Source: an uncultured Megasphaera sp. (GTDB lineage Bacteria; Bacillota; Negativicutes; Veillonellales; Megasphaeraceae). Taken from it: a stretch of 12,080 nucleotides of DNA. Positions 6,497-12,080 of this stretch are shown here, piece after piece. Under the pieces are notes generated by a model, which was not told where the DNA came from, ran no database searches, and saw only the letters and a list, made by a program, of their open reading frames with translations. The position numbers were made by a program, and so were the translations under genes. Each line of letters begins with the position of its first letter. Position 1 is the first letter of the stretch. Location of the stretch: contig CALBLM010000016.1 in assembly GCA_937895695.1 (NCBI GenBank), positions 1-12,080 of the forward strand, in the 5' to 3' direction.

Positions 6497-7031
6497 CCGT
6501 CACACTTCCTTTAAAACGGCATACCCTGTTGCCATTAGCCCAGCATTCCACCTCCCGTACGGTATAGTTCTGTTTGGTGTACGCATGGAGAATTCCTGCT
6601 AAAAAGCCTTCATCATATTTACATACCAATTCATTGGATACAGGAAGACCACTGCAATCTAAATCTTCATGTACCGTAATGACGACTTCTCCCTTTTGAA
6701 AATCCGTTTTTTCCATGCGGAGAATGCCAATTTTTAACTGTTCCATGGTTTGTATCAACGTACTAATGAACGTGCTTTCATCGGCATCAAGAGGAAGTAC
6801 ATGCACCGCAAATTCACTGCCTGCTTTAAATCCGGCTTGGCGAAATAATTCATCGGCTTTTTCTTTACCAAACTGTTTGCAGAGCACATCGTTCATACTA
6901 TAAGCCAGCATACGATATACCAAAACCGGCATTGTTTCACCCAAATTTTTACGTCCTTCTTTGATATTTCCCAAAGTATCCCACGAAAATATATCATGAC
7001 ATTGTGGATTTATGTTAATTCCCGGTATCAT
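6483..7031 (-). CDS. V4R (4-vinyl reductase-like) small-molecule sensor protein
   Basis: This 182-residue protein is a stand-alone V4R domain. It has ETMPVLVYRMLAYSM (32-46), EDLDCSGLP (122-130), VCKYDEGFLAGIL (136-148) and a closing ECWANGNRVCRF (162-173). Cys126, Cys137, Cys163 and Cys171 fit the conserved cysteine pattern of V4R domains, proposed to bind a metal or a small hydrophobic ligand. V4R domains often occur as sensors fused to regulators. Here the stop overlaps the start of the GGDEF/EAL gene by 14 nt, so this protein is probably the sensory partner of that enzyme, in effect a split V4R-GGDEF-EAL protein; that role is inferred from context. AAAGGAG lies about 9 nt before the ATG, and a strong promoter is at 7110-7138. 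The ligand is unknown. Confidence 0.85.
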   Translation of the reverse strand: MIPGININPQCHDIFSWDTLGNIKEGRKNLGETMPVLVYRMLAYSMNDVLCKQFGKEKADELFRQAGFKAGSEFAVHVLPLDADESTFISTLIQTMEQLKIGILRMEKTDFQKGEVVITVHEDLDCSGLPVSNELVCKYDEGFLAGILHAYTKQNYTVREVECWANGNRVCRFKGSVTDESE

Positions 7032-7109
7032 GCAGATCCTCTCCTTTGGTGTATACAGTTTATCTCTACAATAAAAATAGACATTTTCATTATATCCTTT
7101 TATTATACT

Positions 7110-7138
7110 ATTATACGGATTTTAACCAAAGAATTCAA
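7110..7138 (-). promoter_or_regulatory. Promoter of the V4R-GGDEF/EAL operon
   Basis: TTGAAT (7133-7138) and a perfect TATAAT (7110-7115) are 17 nt apart on the minus strand. A second TATAAT follows at 7102-7107, only 8 nt on, so there may be two close start sites. The leader to the ATG at 7031 is about 70 nt. No repeats suggesting an operator were seen in it. Confidence 0.68.
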
Positions 7139-7149
7139 TCTATTGAACC

Positions 7150-7173
7150 TCTCCCGTCTATAGAGATGGGAGA
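7150..7173 (-). terminator. Hairpin after the membrane GGDEF gene, possible weak terminator
   Basis: The arms 7150-7159 and 7164-7173 form a 10-bp stem with one G-U pair and a 4-nt loop; the GC-rich part is CTCCC/GGGAG. It begins 10 nt after the stop codon of the gene at 7183 and lies just before the next promoter. No T run follows on the minus strand, so it may only attenuate read-through or protect the 3' end. Confidence 0.45.
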
Positions 7174-7182
7174 TTCCTAGAT

Positions 7183-8226
7183 TCAGTATAAAATGGATAC
7201 CGTTTTCATGGCTGTTTTATTTTGATACATATTATGATCGGCTTTTTCAAACAATACTTTTAATGTTACCTGTTCTGCATACCATGATGAATGGGCTTTG
7301 CCAACGGCATAGCTTATTTTTGTGTCACTGCTTTTTTGATTAAATTCTTTTACTTTTTCATGTAATGACGAGATAATCGTATCCAATACGATTGCATCGG
7401 TATGATATAAAATAACAAGAAATTCGTCACCGCCAAACCGTCCTACAAAATGATGTTCCGGAACGGACAGTCGCAACATGCGCGCAAAATTTTGAATCAC
7501 ACCATCACCAGCAGCATGTCCCAAGGAATCATTAATTTCTTTTAAATTATTCATATCAAACATCAAAATACCGACATGCTTATCCAAGAATTGGGCATTT
7601 CGCAACTGCTTTTCACAGCTGCTTTTATTATCCAGTCCAGTCTGTATATCGACATACGCTGTTGTTGATAACGTATGATATTGTTTGCGCAGTCGAATAG
7701 ATTGAAAATGGTATAACAACAGTATCAGCAAAAGAGCAGCAATATTGATAACCATACAAATTTCCAGCCATTCCAACCGATTGACTAGGTGTTGACTATA
7801 TATTTCAGCATCACGAACGACATGATCGGCTAAATGAAAATAGGTTTCGCTCATATCTAGCAAGTTAGTATTCTTGTATCCTGTTTGACGGCTTATCTGT
7901 ATTTCCTTTTTCAACGCTAGCCAATAGCTTGATAAGTTTGGCAAATCTTCTTGATATACTTTGTCTTCCAGTTTAATCAGATGATATTGACTGCCACCAT
8001 GCTGCAACTCATCAATAATACCATCTAATTCTTTAATGAGTGTATCATTCGGTATAGCTGCAATTTCCAGCTTTATTTCCCGCTGCGTTGCCCCTCGTAT
8101 AATACCGGCATAATTGACAACTCTGGCTGTTCCCTGTAGCAGAAAAATCGTATATATCGTGAAAAGTACCAAAACACTCAGCGTGACAATAAACAAGGGT
8201 CCCAGATATTTTTTTAGTTTTTCCAC
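7183..8226 (-). CDS. Membrane-bound diguanylate cyclase (GGDEF) with extracytoplasmic sensor
   Basis: This 347-residue protein is read from GTG 8226. A longer frame to ATG 8292 exists, but that ATG overlaps the -35 box, while AAAGGAG sits 8 nt before the GTG. A hydrophobic segment at about 8-31 and a second at about 156-174 enclose about 120 mostly helical residues outside the membrane, likely a ligand-sensing region without a recognised name. A short linker leads to the GGDEF domain (about 190-345), with DMNNLKEINDSLGHAAGD (224-241) and intact GRFGGDEF (262-269). The enzyme should join two GTP into c-di-GMP at the inner membrane face. The RxxD product-inhibition site is absent, so feedback may be weak. 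It is transcribed apart from the V4R operon but points the same way; both may answer different signals. Confidence 0.92.
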   Translation of the reverse strand: MEKLKKYLGPLFIVTLSVLVLFTIYTIFLLQGTARVVNYAGIIRGATQREIKLEIAAIPNDTLIKELDGIIDELQHGGSQYHLIKLEDKVYQEDLPNLSSYWLALKKEIQISRQTGYKNTNLLDMSETYFHLADHVVRDAEIYSQHLVNRLEWLEICMVINIAALLLILLLYHFQSIRLRKQYHTLSTTAYVDIQTGLDNKSSCEKQLRNAQFLDKHVGILMFDMNNLKEINDSLGHAAGDGVIQNFARMLRLSVPEHHFVGRFGGDEFLVILYHTDAIVLDTIISSLHEKVKEFNQKSSDTKISYAVGKAHSSWYAEQVTLKVLFEKADHNMYQNKTAMKTVSILY

Positions 8227-8263
8227 ACGAACATCTCCTTTATTTGATGTATAGATATGCTGT

Positions 8264-8292
8264 ATTTTACCACAGGATATTCGTGTTTTCAA
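8264..8292 (-). promoter_or_regulatory. Promoter of the membrane GGDEF gene (extended -10)
   Basis: On the minus strand TTGAAA (8287-8292) and TAAAAT (8264-8269) are 17 nt apart, and TGG directly before the -10 makes it an extended -10. It lies 37 nt before the GTG start chosen for the gene and argues against the upstream ATG. Confidence 0.68.
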
Positions 8293-8297
8293 AATAA

Positions 8298-8340
8298 AAA
8301 AACAATTTATTTCTATACGTTTGGCATATAGATTGTTTTT
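8298..8340. repeat. Inverted repeat in the divergent GGDEF/gdhA spacer
   Basis: AAAAACAAT (8298-8306) pairs exactly with ATTGTTTTT (8332-8340), and a second inner pair CTATA/TATAG lies in the loop. It sits between the two divergent promoters. It could be a weak hairpin or a binding site; AT-richness makes chance pairing possible. Confidence 0.3.
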
Positions 8341-8421
8341 AATTTTACTTTACGCATCGTTGATTGCAATTTTGTCATTTTATGTATTTATTCTTTATAT
8401 CTATAATAATTTAAGATTTTA

Positions 8422-8450
8422 TTTACTTTTTATAAAATTTGTAATAAAAT
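8422..8450 (+). promoter_or_regulatory. Candidate gdhA promoter P1
   Basis: TTTACT (8422-8427) and TAAAAT (8445-8450) are 17 nt apart, matching consensus in four and five positions. It would give a leader of about 70 nt. A second perfect TATAAT at 8495-8500 lies 27 nt before the ATG but lacks a good -35. The rest of the 8227-8527 spacer is AT-rich with no gene. Confidence 0.5.
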
Positions 8451-8463
8451 ATAGTCATCGACA

Positions 8464-8490
8464 GATGGTTATTCTTTATTTATAGCCATC
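8464..8490 (+). promoter_or_regulatory. Inverted repeat GATGGTTAT-N9-ATAGCCATC before gdhA
   Basis: The arms 8464-8472 and 8482-8490 are complementary with a single G-U mismatch around a 9-nt AT-rich gap. If transcription starts at P1 it would be an RNA hairpin in the leader; if the TATAAT at 8495 is used it lies over the -35 zone as a dyad operator. GdhA is usually tightly regulated by nitrogen state, so an operator is a reasonable guess. Confidence 0.45.
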
Positions 8491-8527
8491 GTTTTATAAT
8501 AAAACACATTCAAAGGAGAATGAAGCT

Positions 8528-9877
8528 ATGTCAGAAATGCAACAATACGTCGATGACGTTATGAAAATCATTAAACATCGTGATCCGGAACAGGCTGAAT
8601 TTCAGCATGCCGTATATGAAGTACTGAATTCTATCGTTCCTATGTTGGAAAAGGAACCTAAATATAAAGAACATCACATTTTGGAACGTATTGTCGAACC
8701 AGAACGTGTTATCATGTTCCGCGTACCGTGGGAAGATGATAAAGGCGTTATTCATGTCAACCGCGGCTATCGTGTACAGGCTAACAGCTCCATTGGGCCG
8801 TATAAAGGCGGCTTGCGTTTTCATCCAAGTGTTAACTTAAGTATTCTTAAATTCCTTGCGTTCGAACAGATTTTCAAAAATGCCTTGACAGGTCTTCCTA
8901 TCGGCGGCGGCAAAGGCGGTTCTGATTTTGATCCGAAAGGAAAATCCGATCGCGAAGTCATGCGTTTCTGCCAGAGCTTCATGAACGAATTATATCGTCA
9001 TATTGGTCCGAATATCGACGTACCGGCTGGTGATATTGGTGTAGGTGCTCGTGAAATCGGTTTCCTCTATGGCCAGTACAAACGTATTCGTGATGCCTTT
9101 GATGCCGGCGTTCTTACAGGTAAAGGCATTGCTTATGGCGGTAGTTTTGCTCGTACAGAAGCTACAGGATATGGCCTTCTTTACTTCGTTCAAGATATGT
9201 TGGAAAACAAAGGCATTTCTTTAAAAGATAAAACGGTTGTCGTTTCTGGTTCTGGTAATGTTGCTATTTATGCGATGAAAAAAGCACAGGCTTTAGGTGC
9301 TAAAGTTGTTACTTGCTCCGATTCCAATGGCTATGTATACGATCCAAATGGAATTGATGTTGCTGCTGTACAAACGATTAAAGAAGTACACCGCGGTCGT
9401 ATTAAAGAATATATCAAAATGCATCCGAACGCAGAATATCATGAAAATAGCCGTGATGTATGGACTGTACCGGCTTTCGTAGCTCTTCCTTGCGCAACAC
9501 AGAGCGAAATTGATTTGGAATCTGCCAAAATCCTCGTTAAAAACGGCGTAAAAGCAATCGGCGAAGGTGCTAACATGCCTTCTACCTTGGAAGCCATGGC
9601 ATATTTCCAGGAACACGGCGTTCTCTTTGCTCCAGCAAAAGCAGCTAATGCCGGCGGTGTCGCTGTATCTGCGTTGGAAATGGCACAGAACTCCGAACGA
9701 ATGGCTTGGACGTTCGAAGAAGTTGACGGTAAACTCCGCGACATTATGAAAAATATCTTCACGCAGTCCAAAGAAAATGCAGAAAAATATGGTGTACCTG
9801 ATAACTATGTAGCCGGTGCTAACATTACAGCTTTCAAAAAAGTAGCTGATGTTATGATTGAACTTGGTTTAGTTTAA
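8528..9877 (+). CDS. gdhA: Glutamate dehydrogenase, hexameric type, probably NADP-dependent
   Basis: This is a complete protein of 449 residues, the usual length for the 50-kDa bacterial class. The substrate and catalytic residues line up with the Clostridium symbiosum enzyme with an offset of four: K93 in PYKGGLRFHP, K117, K129 in PIGGGKGGSDFDPKGK, and D169 in DVPAGDIGVG. The Rossmann loop GSGNVA is at 241-246. The following CSDSNG (263-268) resembles the E. coli NADP enzyme more than the NAD form, so NADPH use is likely, not proven. It interconverts 2-oxoglutarate plus ammonia and glutamate in the cytoplasm. AAAGGAG lies 9 nt before the ATG. The gene stands alone and ends at the 9911-9959 terminator, facing the urease maturation operon. 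Confidence 0.97.
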   Translation: MSEMQQYVDDVMKIIKHRDPEQAEFQHAVYEVLNSIVPMLEKEPKYKEHHILERIVEPERVIMFRVPWEDDKGVIHVNRGYRVQANSSIGPYKGGLRFHPSVNLSILKFLAFEQIFKNALTGLPIGGGKGGSDFDPKGKSDREVMRFCQSFMNELYRHIGPNIDVPAGDIGVGAREIGFLYGQYKRIRDAFDAGVLTGKGIAYGGSFARTEATGYGLLYFVQDMLENKGISLKDKTVVVSGSGNVAIYAMKKAQALGAKVVTCSDSNGYVYDPNGIDVAAVQTIKEVHRGRIKEYIKMHPNAEYHENSRDVWTVPAFVALPCATQSEIDLESAKILVKNGVKAIGEGANMPSTLEAMAYFQEHGVLFAPAKAANAGGVAVSALEMAQNSERMAWTFEEVDGKLRDIMKNIFTQSKENAEKYGVPDNYVAGANITAFKKVADVMIELGLV

Positions 9878-9910
9878 TTCGTACGCGAATATACATCGTA
9901 ATATATACGT

Positions 9911-9959
9911 AAATGGGATGTATCAACAGATAAGCCACTTGTTGATACATCCCATTTTT
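9911..9959. terminator. Shared 18-bp hairpin terminator between gdhA and the ure operon
   Basis: The arms 9911-9928 and 9940-9957 are exact inverted complements around an 11-nt loop. T-rich sequence follows on the plus strand, and the AAAT start of the left arm gives a short U stretch on the minus strand. It lies 34 nt after the gdhA stop and about 30 nt after the ureD stop, so it can end both convergent transcripts. Confidence 0.85.
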
Positions 9960-9986
9960 ATATAATAGATGACTAAAAAATATGCT

Positions 9987-10811
9987 CTATCTAACGTCCA
10001 AATCCATAATACGTTCTTTGAGATGTTCTAATGTTTGGGCACGAGTACCAAATATACGGATTGCATAATCTCCATCAGAAAGTTCTGTAATTCCACCTTC
10101 TACGGCAGGTGCATTTCCCTGTACGCCCTGTTGCTCCGCCTCTTGCAGGAGTTCAGACGTTTTCTTCACAAAGTCCTCTTTATGACAAGGTTTTGATACA
10201 AAGATACTTGCCATATGTGTATACTGTTCAAACATACCCATACTAGACATATCAAAGAGATTACGCCTAAATTGCACATTATCACGATAAATAAGTCTTT
10301 CATCTCGATAAATCGTAACGAGATTGGTATATCGTTTGTAAGCAAATCGTTCACCGCGCATATACCTGCCGCATGTGAAAATTTCACTCCATTGAAATCC
10401 TGCCTTTCCTTGCAAATGTACTTCTACAGTACTATCAAAGGAGGAATCGGCAAAAGGAACGGTCGCCTGCGGATTATAGCGAAAAAATCCTCCATCGGCT
10501 ATGGTAATGGATGCATAGCGTTTGGCACAATCCTTCCCTGCCATTTGGTGAATTTTTTCATAGGCTTGCGATGTGACTTCCAAAGCAGCACCGGACTGAA
10601 TCGAGAAAGAAAATTCTTGTCTATCTCCTTCCATAATCCCTGCAGAAGCAGCCAAAATCATCACTTGCATCAAACCGTTGTCACAAATAAACGGTTCCAT
10701 TACTTTAAAAGGCGCCGTAAAGGATACATCTTGCAATACCGTTTTTCCTTGCGCATTAGCCGTCGCAGTGAGCATTAAGGAGGATGTACGTCCAAACTGG
10801 TTTCCTTCCAT
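9987..10811 (-). CDS. ureD: Urease accessory protein UreD/UreH
   Basis: At 274 residues the protein fits the UreD (UreH in Helicobacter) family. Matching motifs are AGIMEGD (57-63), TSQAYEKIHQM (80-90), YNPQATVPFADSSF (112-125) and CGRYMRGE (147-154). UreD binds the urease apoprotein together with UreF and UreG and is thought to channel nickel into the active site; it has no catalytic role of its own. Its ATG overlaps the ureG stop by one base (TAATG), and GGAAGG inside ureG sits 9 nt upstream, so translation is coupled. It is the last gene of the operon. The symbol ureH would be used in a Helicobacter-style order, which this locus follows. Confidence 0.93.
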   Translation of the reverse strand: MEGNQFGRTSSLMLTATANAQGKTVLQDVSFTAPFKVMEPFICDNGLMQVMILAASAGIMEGDRQEFSFSIQSGAALEVTSQAYEKIHQMAGKDCAKRYASITIADGGFFRYNPQATVPFADSSFDSTVEVHLQGKAGFQWSEIFTCGRYMRGERFAYKRYTNLVTIYRDERLIYRDNVQFRRNLFDMSSMGMFEQYTHMASIFVSKPCHKEDFVKKTSELLQEAEQQGVQGNAPAVEGGITELSDGDYAIRIFGTRAQTLEHLKERIMDLDVR

Positions 10812-11422
10812 TATTCCATGCCTTCCAATAGAACGTGTTTTTTAATCCAGTTTACAATATCATCGACATGTTCACCACTGCGAATGTTTGTAAACATAAA
10901 AGGACGGTTACCGCGCATTTTTCGTGAGTCTCGTTCCATGACTTCCAGGCTGGCACCGACGTGGGGAGCTAAATCAATTTTATTGATGACTAATAGATCA
11001 GACCGCGTAATGCCCGGTCCCCCTTTACGGGGAATTTTATCACCTTCCGATACGTCGATGACAAAAATCGTCGCATCCGCTAATTCCGGTGAAAATGTAG
11101 CAGATAAATTATCACCGCCGCTTTCAATAAACAAGATTTGAATATCCGGAAACCGCGTCATCATTTCATCGACAGCTTCCAAATTCATCGATGCATCTTC
11201 TCGAATGGCCGTATGGGGACAACCGCCGGTTTCTACACCAATAATGCGTTCGACAGGCATGACAGAATTTTTTGCTAAAAATTCGGCATCTTCTTTCGTA
11301 TAAATATCATTGGTAATGACGCCGATACTATATTCCGACGACATGCGTCGTGTTAATGCTTCAATAAGTGCTGTTTTTCCGGAACCAACCGGGCCAGCAA
11401 CACCAATACGTACATACGACAT
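10811..11422 (-). CDS. ureG: Urease accessory GTPase UreG
   Basis: At 203 residues this is a full-length UreG. The P-loop GPVGSGKT is at 10-17, the metal-binding CPH at 68-70 (nickel bound by Cys68 and His70 at a dimer interface), ESGGDN at 100-105 and the guanine-specific NKID at 147-150. UreG carries nickel and uses GTP hydrolysis to drive its delivery to urease through the UreF-UreD complex in the cytoplasm. The sequence is highly typical, with no missing key residue. AAGGAAG lies upstream in the 18-nt gap after ureF. No histidine-rich nickel-storing extension is present at the N terminus; some UreG proteins have one. Confidence 0.97.
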   Translation of the reverse strand: MSYVRIGVAGPVGSGKTALIEALTRRMSSEYSIGVITNDIYTKEDAEFLAKNSVMPVERIIGVETGGCPHTAIREDASMNLEAVDEMMTRFPDIQILFIESGGDNLSATFSPELADATIFVIDVSEGDKIPRKGGPGITRSDLLVINKIDLAPHVGASLEVMERDSRKMRGNRPFMFTNIRSGEHVDDIVNWIKKHVLLEGME

Positions 11423-11440
11423 AGTAATTCTTCCTTTCCA

Positions 11441-12080
11441 TTATGACATATATAGACGAGAATACAAATGTTCATGTTCCATACTGCGCAAATCAAAGGC
11501 CGGTGTCGATGCACAAAGCATCGTTTCATCTGCAGATTCTACGCGCAGCAATAATTCGGCAAACACGCGATGGAGACGTGTCAAAATTTTTTGCCCGGAC
11601 GACTGACTGATAGGTATGGCTTTTACGCAGTTCGTAACCATACCAGATGTTTGGGCATATACGTAATTGGCCAATCCTTCATCTCTCGTAATGCCATTGG
11701 CCGCACAAAATACGCCATAGGCACAAGGATGACATGTCGTCTTGCCTTTACGAGCAGTTAAATAGGTTTGGAAAAAGTTGTGATGCCATGGGCCTTCCAT
11801 ATGCATCAAGGTCTTGCAAAATCGATTTCCCAATTTTTTAGACGCTTCCCGTAATTCCATGGGGATGCGCGATGCTTCCATAATTTCTTCTAATTGATGA
11901 ATTGCTTCTATATCCTCCATTGCTGCAGCATCATAGGCTAATCGTGCTGCCAACAAATCAGTATACGTAAAATTATATCGCAGGCGATTAGTAATATACG
12001 TTGCAGCCGTTTCTTCATCATGAATAATGCCCTGTTGAATGTATGTTTCCAATCCATAGGAATGAGAATAGGCCCCAATA
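11441..12080 (-). CDS. ureF: Urease accessory protein UreF, N terminus outside window
   Basis: The frame is open from the stop at 11441 to the right edge, 212 codons. Its first visible residues, IGAYSHSYGLETYIQQG, match the UreF motif FPxGxxxHSxGLE near residue 20 of the family, so only about 15-20 residues are missing. TTG 12052 is an internal leucine (GLETY), not a start. Further UreF features are HPCAYGVFCAANGI in the middle and the IPISQSSGQKIL helix. UreF bridges UreD and the UreG dimer and activates the GTPase. In Helicobacter it is preceded by ureE, ureI and ureAB, so those may lie to the right. The ureG start follows 18 nt after its stop. Confidence 0.93.
   Translation of the reverse strand, partial: IGAYSHSYGLETYIQQGIIHDEETAATYITNRLRYNFTYTDLLAARLAYDAAAMEDIEAIHQLEEIMEASRIPMELREASKKLGNRFCKTLMHMEGPWHHNFFQTYLTARKGKTTCHPCAYGVFCAANGITRDEGLANYVYAQTSGMVTNCVKAIPISQSSGQKILTRLHRVFAELLLRVESADETMLCASTPAFDLRSMEHEHLYSRLYMS

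Noticed and set aside
8227..8292. Extending the membrane GGDEF protein to ATG 8292
   Set aside because: The extension covers the -10/-35 promoter boxes and a well-placed ribosome binding site points to GTG 8226; the first transmembrane segment also begins just after that start.
10215..10778. A 187-codon open frame on the plus strand
   Set aside because: It lies wholly opposite ureD, which has clear family motifs; the product resembles nothing and no ribosome binding site fits.
1..12080. CRISPR array, tRNA, rRNA or complete insertion sequence
   Set aside because: No regularly spaced repeats, no cloverleaf or rRNA-like sequence and no transposase frame were seen on reading the window.

Overview
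The window looks like chromosomal DNA from a low-to-moderate GC anaerobic Firmicute. A Negativicutes-type genome (Megasphaera, Selenomonas or Veillonella relatives) is my best guess. It rests on AT-rich spacers, AAAGGAG-type ribosome binding sites, sigma-A-like promoters, GTG starts, a GdhA of the Clostridium/E. coli hexameric type, and c-di-GMP genes next to urease genes. Taxonomy is inferred from gene style only; no rRNA or tRNA gene was seen.

Left part (1-2480, all on the minus strand): a PHP-domain phosphoesterase whose 3' end runs off the window, a low-molecular-weight protein tyrosine phosphatase, and a Fic-domain protein with an N-terminal DNA-binding-like module and an inhibitory SxxxEG motif. 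A perfect 18-bp hairpin terminator separates the first two genes.

Middle-left (2500-3900) is a zone of decay. It holds the last ~45 codons of a tyrosine recombinase, an intact RelB/DinJ-type antitoxin, its YafQ-type toxin broken by one extra A in an A7 run, and a GNAT acetyltransferase that has lost its FYxxxGF segment and changed frame. A forward intrinsic terminator ends the toxin-antitoxin operon inside the last codons of the GNAT relic. The picture is of an old integration site or mobile island that is eroding.

Centre (3938-8226, minus strand) is a cyclic-di-GMP locus. A membrane-bound diguanylate cyclase (7183-8226) has its own extended -10 promoter. A soluble V4R-domain sensor (6483-7031) overlaps by 14 nt a large HAMP-like/GGDEF/PAS/degenerate GGDEF/EAL protein (3938-6496), with a strong promoter in front of the pair. 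The arrangement suggests that a small-molecule sensor and a bifunctional c-di-GMP enzyme are made together.

Right part: gdhA (8528-9877, plus strand), a complete glutamate dehydrogenase, follows a long AT-rich leader with a hairpin/operator-like inverted repeat. It converges through a shared 18-bp hairpin terminator on a urease maturation operon read leftward, ureF-ureG-ureD/H. That order matches the Helicobacter ureFGH order, and ureF runs off the right edge, so the urease structural genes probably lie outside to the right. Urease makes ammonia and GDH can fix it into glutamate, so the two convergent units may be functionally linked; that link is inference.
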